From Lumbricus terrestris (lineage: Eukaryota > Annelida > Clitellata > Crassiclitellata > Lumbricidae): a stretch of 64,000 nt of DNA. Both the position numbers and the translations under genes were made by a program. Positions 20,901 to 30,659 of the stretch are shown in pieces (position 1 is the stretch's first letter; each line of letters begins with the position of its first letter). The notes under the pieces were generated by a model. It saw nothing but the letters and a program-made list of their open reading frames with translations, searched no databases and was not told the origin of the DNA. Location of the stretch: positions 26,710,205 through 26,774,204 of the forward strand of contig OX457041.1 of the NCBI GenBank assembly GCA_949752735.1, given 5' to 3'.

Positions 20901-23900
20901 TATTATTTGGGGTCAATTTAACGATGCTGAAACTACCGAAATCAGATTGCAATTTGATTGCAATCTCATAAAACCACTGCATTTCTTTTCTTTGCCTTAC
21001 GCTGTCTGAACTTTAGTTTGCTTTAAGTTGCCTTCATTCATTAATTGATGCATTCTAGGCATCAATTTTACACGATTACCGATCTAAATCCTTGGCCTTG
21101 TTTTTGTAGAATGGTGACGTCTGTATTTCCATACTCCATCCACCAACTGATGATCCTCTGAGCGGAGAACTTGCGTCGGAAAGATGGAATCCAACGCAAA
21201 ACGTCAGGTCTGTCAAACTGGTTCAGTTTTCCAGTTGTAACTGATTGGTTTGTTTTTGACTGGTTTGTTAATCTAATTTATCTGTTTACTGGTTTGGTGG
21301 TTATTTTAGTCTAATATTCTTTTGGTAAGTCTGGATTGTGTTTTTCATTAGTTCTTAGTTATTTAGTCTAAATAATTTGTAATCTATTGAATTTTTTGAA
21401 TTTTTACTGCTTTGCTAGTGATTTTAGTTTAATTATTTAAAAAAATCTAATTAATTTATTTTTTGAAATTGATTTTAATTGTGAAATTAATGGATGCTTG
21501 TACAAAGAAATTTATGCATGAATCTGATTATTTAGCAGTTAGATTAATTTTTAGCTAATTGGTTTTTTGAAAGAGTTAGTGTGTTATTGATTTGTTTGTA
21601 AATCTTTCTCCAACTTATTTTCTTACGATTTAAGTGTTTGATAATTTTTTATATTCTTAAAGCATCAAATTTCATTGTAAATGGAGGCATAGTTTAATAT
21701 ATATAATGTTATTTTATGTATATATGATATATTTAAATACATTTTATATACCTATATATATTTGCACTTTTATAAGGATGCTTCTTAACTCTTTGGCAGC
21801 TAAGTTGTTTTTCATAAATATAGCCATAATTTGTTCATATAAAGAATAACACTTAAAGTCCGTGGAAATATTGACATGTCTTATATCATTTTGTTCGTAT
21901 TTGATCGCTCAACAATATTCTGTCTTGAAAAAGCAGATAAATTGACGCGTTTTTCTTAAACTCTATAAATATGTTAAATATTATTAAAAATAAAAATTAA
22001 ATTTATAACATTAGAAATTATTTAAAAATCTATTTACAAAATAAAATGTAATGCAAACACTGCTAAACGTAGCTACTTGTATAACAAGCTTGTAGGAAAC
22101 AGTGAAAGGCTAAAAACAATTGTGAATTTAATTTTAAAATGTTTTTATATTACTTCCACTTATAAGAGACGCTCAAATCAACAAAATATTAGGCCTGCAG
22201 AGATGTATTTTTTTCCCGAAAATGTCCAAACGTAGAAAATTTCTTTATAGATCCGCTACAAAACTTGCTTGACTAATAAATTTTGTTTATAATTATGCAA
22301 ATGGGCCTAAATAAAAAAAACAAATAAGCTAGAGAAAAGTGATCAAATGATCTAATTTTTTCCTAAACTATGATGAGTTCGGCGTGGTCTGATCGACGAT
22401 CGGTAAATGTGCGGTCTTCAATTCCCGAAACCTTTGCAACGTCTGGAATATTTGCTTGAGACCCTATTATAGCATTTGTTGAACAATATAATTCATTTTG
22501 TCTGAATTTGGCTGATGAAAAGAGATAATTACAGCGAAATGGTCAACGGCCAAGAATCCGCAGGCGCGGACGAAAGTATACAAATGGCTGGGTATAAATT
22601 TTCACAAACTTACGGCCATAGTTTTCGTTTATAACTTCATCAAATTATTGGGGAAAACCTATGTTAGGGTATTTTCTGATCCGCCTGCATGTCCCCAAGC
22701 GAAAAATATAAATAGAATTCTAAATATATCTACATTATCCGAAAAAAGGGTGCATTTTTGCTATGCGGTCGAAATCGACCGCATTCGCCGCGAAAGAGTT
22801 AAACAGAGATTTGTCAATGTATTAATGAGTACATAAGTAACTCACGAGATGTACGTTGACTGAATGAGGGAGTGTAGGTATTGGACATGAATGCTGCTGT
22901 ACACAATCCTCCTGATAATAAGACCAAGTGAATGACCTGACCCACTTACTCCTATGACCTTTGACTGACCTATTAACTGTGTGTTCAGGACGATTCTGAT
23001 GAGCATCATTTCGCTGCTAAACGAACCGAACACATCATCGCCGGCCAATGTCGACGCATCCGTCTCCTATCGCAACTGGAGAGACTCGAAAGGTCGAAAC
23101 ACCGAATATGAGATCGTCATCAGGTCGGCAGCTTATCAAAACTAAAGAGTGTTCTAAATTTCTAATGTTGCCAAAGAGCCTGTCGTGAACCCCATGCATA
23201 GCGGATGGTGAAGCTACATGTCAGTGTTAGAGCAATAACCATTTAACAACAACCGTGTGATCATTTTTTAGATTTTTGTATGGTTAATGCCTTCATCTGT
23301 TCCCGCATTGACTACTGTGACTCGTTACTTTTCATTGGCCGACAAAACTTTGCCTGACTCCGCTCCAATTGTTACTTAATGCAGCTGCTCATTTGATTTC
23401 CTGTCGTAATTGTTTCTCTCACAATTCAATTTTCATAACTGAGCACCTTCCTTGGCTTCCCTTAACTGCTGGGATTCAATGAAATAAATTCTCTTTCTCA
23501 CCTATAAGATAGTTTTAGGTCAAGCTCCTTCGCTACTTCTGTGATCTTATTAGGTGACCTATATCATTGGATGTCCTCTGCGCTCTAGACCGTCATGGCC
23601 TTCTAGTACCACGACATCGAACTCCCACAGCACCGTGTCTAAGCCTCTGTTGTCTCTTTGTCTTCCTGCTATTAACTGATGTAAGTAAGTAATTTCGTTT
23701 ATTCGATTAATCAAGTTGACACGCCACAGCCAGTAACAGTATAGTGTAATGCCGCACAGAACATAAAAAGGTATGATTGTTTGACAAAAAATCCCAAAAA
23801 CTGACGTTGTTAGAAAGGCTTCTGTGGAGCATAGAACAAGAACCTTGGGATGAAATTCATATTGTCCTTAGTTGGCAAATCAAAGTCATGTGGATGCGGT

Positions 23901-24339
23901 CTGAGAGCATACAGACGAGAGTTTATATTTAATCTGCTACGGTTTCTGTCCGTTGTCTCGAGACTTTTATTTTTTATGGGATTCTTTGCATTGGGGAATT
24001 GGAAGGACCTCTGATTATGTCGTACTGCGAGAAGCACTTTATAAATCCGTAAATACCATAGCGTAGTAAGCTAACCCATCATCTTGATTTTCCAGGAAGC
24101 AGGTTCAGGCGACAAAGGTGGACGCTGCAAAGGACTGTGTCACGGTTCCAACGACGCTTCAGGAGTACTGCGTGACATCTCGCCCTCATCCTCCTCATTC
24201 GTCAGAGAATCTGACTGACCTGGACTTCTATGACGACGAAGATTATGTTGACGATGATGATGACGACGATGATGATGACGATGTTAATGAGGATGCAGCG
24301 TGTGACAATGAGGAGGATTCGGGAAACAGCGATTCGTGA
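17815..24339 (+). CDS. UBE2R2: UBE2R/CDC34-type ubiquitin-conjugating enzyme E2
   Basis: Known role: CDC34/UBE2R enzymes accept ubiquitin from E1 and build K48-linked chains on substrates of SCF (cullin-RING) ligases in cytosol and nucleus. Seen here: five exons (17815-17988, 20793-20879, 21110-21207, 22989-23123, 24096-24339) with GT-AG introns join to 245 residues. HPN is at 82-84 and the catalytic Cys at 92 in [12 protein letters not shown]. The family's acidic insertion follows the Cys ([15 protein letters not shown]). The C-terminal tail is Asp/Glu-rich, as in the CDC34 SCF-binding tail. Length compares with 236-238 residues in the human paralogues; invertebrates usually have a single gene, so the choice between CDC34 and UBE2R2 is nominal. 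The start is the first ATG and aligns with the family N-terminus. Confidence 0.95.
17989..19540. other. UBE2R intron 1, left part
   Basis: AT-rich intronic DNA. I see no transposon ends, arrays or coding homology. Confidence 0.5.
19550..19930 (+). pseudogene. LINE ORF2 C-terminal relic
   Basis: In two frames, separated by a one-base shift near 19770, the sequence reads [20 protein letters not shown], then [19 protein letters not shown] and [12 protein letters not shown] before a stop. The GK(R)xRGRPR...W pattern ending REEWR is typical of non-LTR retrotransposon polyprotein C-termini. It is 5'-truncated and lies in UBE2R intron 1. Confidence 0.75.
19931..20792. other. UBE2R intron 1, right part
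   Basis: No recognised element; unremarkable AT-rich intron up to the exon 2 acceptor. Confidence 0.5.
20793..20879 (+). CDS. UBE2R2: UBE2R exon 2
   Basis: Residues 59-87: [20 protein letters not shown] then KMWHPNIYE, with the HPN motif. Acceptor tgttttgtgtag, donor GAG|gttagc, phase 0 at both ends. Too short for an ORF search; found by alignment. Confidence 0.95.
21110..21207 (+). CDS. UBE2R2: UBE2R exon 3 with catalytic Cys
   Basis: Residues 88-119: [20 protein letters not shown] then [12 protein letters not shown] plus two bases of Arg. It holds the active-site Cys92 and the CDC34 acidic loop. Acceptor tttttgtag, donor GTCAG|gtctgt. Confidence 0.95.
21208..21784. other. UBE2R intron 3, AT-rich
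   Basis: Rich in TTTAGTTTAAT-like words and AT runs. Nothing more specific could be supported. Confidence 0.5.
21785..22802. mobile_element. piggyBac-like MITE with TTAA ends
   Basis: TTAA at 21785-21788 is followed by CTCTTTGGCAGC, and AAAGAG precedes TTAA at 22799-22802, giving short inverted termini (CTCTTT...AAAGAG) inside the duplicated TTAA typical of piggyBac insertions. Near the right end is the palindrome ATGCGGTCGAAATCGACCGC (22763-22782; arms extend to AT at 22784). No transposase is visible. Confidence 0.6.
22989..23123 (+). CDS. UBE2R2: UBE2R exon 4
   Basis: Encodes [40 protein letters not shown] and EIVI, the C-terminal helices of the UBC fold. Acceptor gtgtgttcag, donor ATCAG|gtcggc. 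Confidence 0.95.
23275..23645 (+). pseudogene. degenerate LINE reverse transcriptase relic
   Basis: Translation with several stops gives [17 protein letters not shown] and later words matching the LINE (CR1/L2-like) RT thumb (pattern AF--SRLDYCNSLL ... PVR-RI-FKI-LL-YK). It is heavily decayed and lies in UBE2R intron 4. Confidence 0.6.
23684..24037 (-). pseudogene. 5'-truncated LINE 3' end with (TTAC) tail
   Basis: The minus-strand frame ends [19 protein letters not shown] then [11 protein letters not shown] and a stop. It is homologous in layout to the element at 51350-52130 (YSLRPRSHNLEIPRCDS...). A short TTACTTAC tail occurs at 23684-23691 on the plus strand as GTAAGTAAGTAA. It lies 60 bp before the last UBE2R exon. 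Confidence 0.65.
24096..24339 (+). CDS. UBE2R2: UBE2R terminal exon with acidic tail
   Basis: Encodes [31 protein letters not shown] and then the acidic tail [11 protein letters not shown]...EEDSGNSDS to TGA at 24337-24339. The poly-Asp run is coded by an imperfect GAT/GAC microsatellite (24246-24285), so its length may vary between alleles. Confidence 0.95.
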
Positions 24340-24448
24340 TTGATGCACTGATTGACGTTCGATCATGACGAATAATCGAGGAGACAAAGGGACGGACAGT
24401 CTACGCAAACTGCGGAACTGAGTTGTGTTTATGCTTTCGGTGAGAGAC

Positions 24449-24458
24449 AATAAATAAA
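24449..24458 (+). terminator. poly(A) signal of UBE2R
   Basis: Overlapping AATAAATAAA lies 110 bp after the stop codon, a strong canonical cleavage/polyadenylation signal. A GT-rich stretch follows. Confidence 0.75.
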
Positions 24459-24721
24459 CTCTGACTGGTTGACCAGTCACTGTAGGCCTTCCTACAGTGA
24501 TTTGGTATGACTCTATCAATGATGTGAGAGGCTACTGTTTACTGCGCTCCTGAAGCTGCTTTTCGTGTAAAGTGTTTTTGCTCACAGGAAGCCATTTTGG
24601 CACCAGCTGCTTTCTGTAAATTGAAATGGTTTTTGTGTTTATTTTCTGCTCACGATAATCGTTTTGTCACCTTTTGTGTGTGCACCAAAATAACTTTGCG
24701 TCTAATTTCCTGCCTGTGTCA

Positions 24722-25164
24722 CGAAATAGAGTATCCCCCGTATTAATTGTATCCCCCCAAATTTAAAAAAGTCGAAAAAACCGCTTCCGCGTGTATTTTT
24801 CTTTGCAAATTAAATTTCATCTGCTTTGTTTTGAACAATGACACTAACAGGTATGTTTATTCCTACTAGATAATTTGTTTTGCCCTGTTTTTAGAGCACT
24901 TAAAACATTTAAAACACTTAAGAACACTCAGAGTCACTAAATAAATTCGAGTTGCCTATATCTGAGCATTGCTTAGGACACTTAAAACAATTATAGTCAC
25001 TTTAAATTTTGATTACAGCATAAAAAAATTTATTATGCGCATTTTTCAAAAAAGGGGATAGAATGGTTTATCCCACCGGATAGTATAGACCGGTTAATTC
25101 CATCCGGGGGGTAGATTAGTTCATCCCCCCGGATAGCTTTCAGGGGGGATACTCCGTTTCGTGT
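24722..25164. mobile_element. MITE with ACGAAA..GAGTATCCCCC termini
   Basis: Left ACGAAATAGAGTATCCCCC and right GGGGGATACTCCGTTTCGT are inverted copies with two mismatches. Internal GGGGGG/CCCCCC tracts (25100-25150) extend the symmetry. No clear target duplication was found, so the superfamily is open. Confidence 0.65.
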
Positions 25165-25627
25165 CACCTGTTTTCTTGAATTTGACTCCAGTTTCGTCTG
25201 AACCGACTTATGGATCTGACACCAATTTCCCTGTTTACGGAAATGTGTCTTACACAAATTTTGCCATCTTAAGCTGGGCTTGGATTCAATTTTTTGTACA
25301 TGAAAATGGTTCATTCCGTTTTTCAGCTGACCAGAATCGATATATTGCCATTTATTGAACAATACCTTTTCCAGTCTAACGTTATGTTATTGTGTATTAC
25401 TTTCCTGACAATGCCATACTTTATTAAAAGTTCTCATTCACTTTTTTACATTACCTTAATTACTTTCTTATACCCAATCAAAGCTTGCCTAATTGCTCTG
25501 CCTTCACTTACCTATCTTGTACAAAATGCAATTGCCTTAGCTTCGTCGTCTTGAATCAATTGTGAAGTTTGAACTGTTGTAGGCAATTTTGAGGTGTAAT
25601 TGTATAATTTGTAGGAAGCTCTTTGTT

Positions 25628-25755
25628 CATAGTATACCCCGCAGTCGATCGATCGAATCGATCAAGTCGATCATAACTCGGCCAAGTCGAGTCGATCGAA
25701 AAATCGTTGACTCGATCGACTTGCACGACAAGTCGATCGTTTCATCGACTCGATT
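25628..25755. repeat. TCGATCGA-rich cluster
   Basis: About 13 overlapping GTCGATCGA/TCGACTCGA words fall in about 125 bp of otherwise AT-rich DNA, with mixed spacing rather than a regular period. No coding sequence. Confidence 0.7.
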
Positions 25756-25904
25756 TAGAATTATTTTACTTACTATTTCTTGAAGTCTCAAAGTGATCTA
25801 CATGATAATTATAATGACATATTCAGTTTTTGCGCACAAATGCAACTAATGAACCTTTTGGCAGCTGGTGATTTCGTGTTAGTGGAAGTGTGAAACTTGA
25901 CTAT

Positions 25905-26800
25905 AGAAAGAGGCCTAGGCTACATTTTCGATTTGAGTTAAACGATTATGATACAGATCTACTATTATACATGCAGGTTTTCATTTTGAGAATATATGTG
26001 ACGTCACTTCGATTATGATACAATTCTGCTATTAAATAAGTTCACTGAGAAAAGGAAATTAGGCCTATTGTGTGGTCACTTCAATCAGGATACAGATCTA
26101 ATATCATGTAATTTCGTTTTAAGAAAGCTAGGCCCATTGTAAGGTCACTATAAATTATCATACAATTACACTATTGTATGAATTCACTAAGTTGAGAATT
26201 AAAAAGCTAGGCCCATTGTGACGTCACTTCGATTATGATGCAAATCTACTAATATAGAAGTACATTTTGAGAATATAAATAAGATCTTTTGTAACGTAGC
26301 TTCGATTATTATGCAGTGGTGGATCAACTAGTATAGTGTAGATGGGCCCTACCCTATTCCCTATAGGGCCTATACTATACCCTATTCATTTTGTGAATAA
26401 TATTCCTTTTTTATAATAACGTTACTTTGATTATGGATGTATTGATCCAGATTTAACGAGGGGTTAATATGACAACAGAGGCCGTTGTCCTCGAAAAAAA
26501 TTTGTTTGGCATACTGCAGCACTTGAACTTTGATTATGATACAATTCTGCTATTAAATAAGTTCAGTGAGAAAACGAAATTAGGCCTATTAATTGTGGCG
26601 TCATTTCGATTACGATAAGATCTGCTATCATGTAATTTCGTTTTGAGAATACAAAACTAAGGCTATTTTACCGTAACGTCACTCTGCTGATGACATAAAT
26701 CTATTTTATACATACATATATATATATCGAATATATATATATATATATTCATTTTGAAAATATAAAACTAGGACCATTGTGACGTCACTTCGATCATGAT
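25905..26800. repeat. diverged ~110-bp tandem repeat with CRE-like octamers
   Basis: About seven units share the consensus CTAGGCCCATTGTGACGTCA followed by CTTCGATTATGATACAGATC and a CTATTA...TTTTGAGAAT portion. Exact TGACGTCA occurs at 25999-26006, 26219-26226 and 26780-26787; other units carry decayed versions. Confidence 0.75.
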
Positions 26801-26899
26801 ACAGACCTCGATTCTCCCACATTATGACCGATGCAACGGGAAACGGTGGTCAGAGACAAAAACCGTGTACGACTTGAAAAGGTCATCTATCTGTTAATT

Positions 26900-27110
26900 T
26901 GATGGGAAAAAATGGTATACTTTTTGGAGAAAATCTTTTTTTACCAACATTTCGGCCAAACGACGTGTGTTATCTTTCCCCTGACATTTCGACCAAACAA
27001 CTCAAAAAAGGGTCATCAGATTTTTTGAGTCGAGACCAACGGACAATTTTGTCAGCCAAGACCAAAAAATTTGCCCTCCCCCTTCGAAAATTTCTTTATT
27101 CGCCCCTGGA
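26900..27110. mobile_element. fragment of the GGCGGAT/TTCGAAAATTTC MITE group
   Basis: The right end CCTTCGAAAATTTCTTTATT then CGCCCCTG matches the termini at 8157 and 30443 in style, with the shared GGGTCATCAGATTTTTTGAG module inside. The left end was not found. Confidence 0.6.
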
Positions 27111-27780
27111 CTGCGGTATACGTCAGCGAGAACTCAATGAAACGAATAATATAACGTGATCATCAGTAATAATAATCTTCGTTTATTGACATTCAATCTG
27201 ACAAACCGCAGAACGATTACATGTACAAGTTATACGAAATACGGCCTGCTTCGCACGACACGCAGTTCGGCTACAACAGGTTCGGTAACTTAACACTAAT
27301 GGCCTAAGTACTGGATCACTCCTGATTCGGCCAAGCCAGGAGTGGGAGGGGCTATCTTTTTTATTTTTAGCAGAACCCGAGTCAAGCAACACAACAGCAA
27401 AGCGCCAATGGCAGCTAACAGAAAATTCAAATAATTTTTTTTGCCCCGTGTGAGGCTTGAACCCGGGTTGCGCGGATGACTCTCAGTTTAACGGCCAGCG
27501 CTCTCTCCACTGAGCTACGGGACCCCTCAACAACCCTCACGGCGCCAACCTGAACCTAAACGACCCTCACGACGCCTAACCTGAGCCCTAGGGCCTAACC
27601 AACACGTTGGTCCCCTATAATATAGTCATGCCCATAATTTTCTTTAATAATTTCTTTCAGTGCAGCATAAGCTGCATAACTAGCTGCGGTATGTCACCAG
27701 CATGATAGGATCTCAATAAAACGAACAATATCATTATTATCATCAGTGAGAACATTATTAATCGATGTCTATTATAATTG
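27111..27780. repeat. flanking ~70-bp duplication around the tRNA-like sequence
   Basis: CTGCGGTATACGTCAG...CAATGAAACGAATAATAT (27114-27180) is repeated in diverged form as CTGCGGTATGTCACCAG...CAATAAAACGAACAATAT (about 27685-27760). The two copies bracket the tRNA-like segment; the rest has no recognisable gene. Confidence 0.5.
27443..27523 (-). pseudogene. tRNA-like sequence, 81 nt
   Basis: On the minus strand GTCCCGT pairs with ACGGGGC as an acceptor stem (one G-T pair). An A box (TAGCTCAGTGG), a D stem GCTC/GAGC and a B-box-like GGGTTCAAGCC with a CCGGG-type T arm are present. The anticodon stem pairs badly and the middle is long, so a functional tRNA is doubtful. A leucine/serine-like type II tRNA relic or a SINE head are alternatives. 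A T run follows on the + strand (A run after the 3' end). Confidence 0.5.
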
Positions 27781-27929
27781 GTCTTTTTAAAGGTCTATTA
27801 GCGTAAATAAATTACAGACATCGGTGGTGGACTGAGAGGCGGAGATCTCGACCAGATGAGGAAGGCGGAAGTTGCGGAACTGCAGAGCGCTGCGCCGACT
27901 TGTGAATAGCTGTGAAACTATGGCGACGG

Positions 27930-28735
27930 TATGGATATTGCAAAAGTTTGGGTTTTCGCCCCCACACTCTTCCCCGTGGTGGGAGAGATTCGTCAACTCC
28001 TCCACTGTGTGGTCCTGATCGATGGCCCTCTGTCTAGGTAGAAAGTTTCAGATGAATATATTTGCGTTTCACTGGAATTTTTTTATCCCCCAATAAATAC
28101 CTGCGCGACCCGGCCCCCGCTGGGCGAGGTGTGCGCTGAGTGGGGGGCGAGGTGACATCGGTAGCACTTAGTCTAGCTGCAACGTTCCAGGTGAATTGCT
28201 GTGAAACTATGGCGACGGAATGGATATTGCAAAGGTTCGGTTTTCGCCCCCAGCCTGGCCCCCATGGTGGGAGAGATTCGCCAACTCCTCCACTGGGTCG
28301 TTATGTCTCTGTCTAGGTAGAAAACTTCAGATCAATGGCTGCGTTTTAACGGAATTTTTTTGGGGGGCGGGTTCGCCCCACTCTGGCTCCCATGGTGGGA
28401 GAGATTCGCCAACCCTCCACCGGGTGTCTCATGCCGAGATTTTCTGTCTTGGTCAGTGAAAAAATTTCGCCTTGGTCACCAAAAAATCTGATGACCTTTT
28501 TTAATTCATTTGTCGAATTCCCGAGAAAAAAACCAGACCATTTTATCCGCCAAAATAGTTTATGGCCTTTTTGCTCGTAGACTGTTCTTAAACCTCTGTA
28601 CGGGCCTCTCGTAGGGCGTGGGAAGGGGCCTACGAAACTACTCGTGGGGCCACATCAACTTTCCGAGTCAGAATAGCTGGTAAAAAATGGGGGCCATGGC
28701 CGGATTTGCCCCCTGGATCCGCCTCTACCGGTCAT
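27930..28735. mobile_element. composite repeat with CCCATGGTGGGAGAGATTCGCC modules
   Basis: The phrase GGTGGGAGAGATTCGCCAAC or a close variant occurs at about 27978, 28265 and 28396, each followed by CTCCAC-GGGT. The right end carries GGCCATGGCCGGATTTGCCC then CCTGGATCCGCC, a MITE terminus also seen at 8157 and 28783. Related modules appear at 47525 (inverted) and 55950-56090. Confidence 0.65.
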
Positions 28736-28782
28736 GTGGTAACACCGTCTCTCAGGTGATATCTACCAGCCAATAGGAGGTC

Positions 28783-30443
28783 CAGGGGCGGATCCAGGGG
28801 GGGCCAATCCGGCCATGGCCCCCCCATTTCAAATCACCATGGGACGTGGCCCCCATCCATGGTGGCCCAAAAAAAAATTCAGGGTGTCAGTCATGCACAG
28901 GAGAATTAATGTATAAATGTAATTAAAATCTATAATAAAAATAATGTATAAATGTAATTAAAATCTAATCTAAGTCTCTCACGCAATTGCATTGTCTTTA
29001 TGTAAAGCATCGAAATGAAACAATCTTTCAACAGTATCCAACTATGACTTATGGCATGCAATGTATGTTATTCGTGTATATATTCGTAGTAAATTGTAAA
29101 AACATTAACACCAATAAACACAATTATAACTAAGTACAACTAACTATTAATTACAAATCAAGTTAACACTAACAACAGTGTTTGGGATGTAATTTATTTT
29201 TTGCAGATGCCAAAAAATTTCAGGGCGAAACATGTTAAGTTTTGAGTTTAGTCTATATGTGCAAGAAAATGCGGTGAATGATAACACATGCTTACTCCTT
29301 GTTTTTATTTATATCTTACTATATTTCATTCAGTAGTGGGAAGTATTTTATTTATTCTAGTCTTAAAAAGTCATCAGTTTTTTAGAAGGAAATTGAACAC
29401 CTTTTTGAAGATTTCTGACGGTTCACTAAAAATTTATAAGTTTTTGGGAAGCGAAATTGAACACCTTTTTTAAAATTTCGCACGGAAGAATAAAATGTCA
29501 TCGCTCTTTTTAGACGAAAAATTAAACACCTTTTTTAAGATTTCGCACGGATGACTACAATTGAAAGGTTATCAGTTTTTTTTATTCTAAATTGAACCAC
29601 CTTTTTTTGAAAATTTCGAACGGAAGACTAAAAAGTCATCACTCTTTTTAGACGAAAAATTAAACACCTTTTTTAAGATTTCACACGGATGACTACAAAA
29701 GTCATCAGTTTTTTGGGATGCTAAATTGAACACCTTTTTTTGAAAATTTCGCACGGAAGACCAAAAAGTCATCACTCTTTTTAGACGAAAAATTAAACAA
29801 CTTTTTTAAGATTTTGCACGGATAACTACAAAAGTCATCAGTTTTTTGGGATGCGAAATTGAACACCTTTTTTGAAAATTTCGCACGGAAGACTAAAAAG
29901 TCGTCACACTTTTTAGACGAAAAATTAAACACATTTCGCATGGATGACCAAAAAATTTCATCAGTTTTTTGGGAAGGAAAATTGAACACCCTTTTTGAAG
30001 ATTTCCGGCGGATTACTTAAAAATGAACATCTAGTTTTCGGGAAAGAAGTTTTTAAGTAAAGTCTATATTTATTGAGACCTTATGGCACTCTTATAAGCA
30101 CTGAAAAGTACAGCTATTTTGTTAAGATAACAGCCTAAAATGCTACCATTGCAATGTGAAAATTCAAAAAGTTTCTGGTGGGGAGGGGCATATCCCCTCC
30201 CCACACCCCTCCCCTACCACTCTCGGCGCTGCGCGCCTCATGATTGTCGTCCAGACGGTCAATTATCTACCCCTCCGGAAACCTCAATCCCCCCAGGGGT
30301 GGGGGCTAAATTAAACTCTGGTTTCGGCCAAAATCGACTAAAAAATTCATCAGATTTTTCAGCGAAAGATCAACAACAAAAATTCCGACCCCAGCCCAAA
30401 AATTTTTTGGCCCCCCCTTCGAAAATTCCTGGATCCGCCCCTG
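28783..30443. mobile_element. hAT-like non-autonomous element, 1661 bp, exact TSD
   Basis: The termini CAGGGGCGGATCCAGG and CCTGGATCCGCCCCTG are perfect inverted copies. aggaggtc is duplicated exactly at 28775-28782 and 30444-30451. The inside holds a tandem array (29340-30010) and a GC-rich GGGGAGGGGCATATCCCCTC part near 30180 that resembles segments at 43745 and 59600. No transposase. Confidence 0.95.
29340..30010. repeat. ~62/125-bp tandem array inside hAT element
   Basis: About ten units alternate two related forms: AAAAGTCATCAGTTTTTTGG...GAAATTGAACACCTTTTTTG and AAAAGTCATCACTCTTTTTA...GAAAAATTAAACACC, each ending TTTCGCACGGA. The alternation gives a higher-order dimer of about 125 bp. 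Confidence 0.85.
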
Positions 30444-30509
30444 AGGAGGTCGATCATGCGATGACCACGCGCCAAACTAGAAATAGCCGCAGGGTTTAAA
30501 GTGGGTGGG

Positions 30510-30655
30510 AACGGCGTTCCCACTGCTCTCAGAATTCTTTGCCTGCGTTCCCACTGCTCACCTTCTTGGAACGCTGGAAAGTGGAAACACATGCATTCTA
30601 ATAAAACTCTTCTTTAGCGTTCCCACTGCTCACACATTCAGCGTTCCCACTGCTC
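30510..30655. repeat. GCGTTCCCACTGCTC repeats
   Basis: The word GCGTTCCCACTGCTC (or nearly so) occurs four times with irregular spacing, directly right of GGGTTTAAAGTGGGTGGGAA. A related phrase, GGTTTAAAGTAGATGGGAACGCG, occurs at 33115. Confidence 0.7.
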
Positions 30656-30659
30656 AACC

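Noticed and set aside
22648..22836. 62-codon frame as a gene in the UBE2R intron
   Set aside because: It lies within the TTAA-flanked element and crosses its right end and palindrome.
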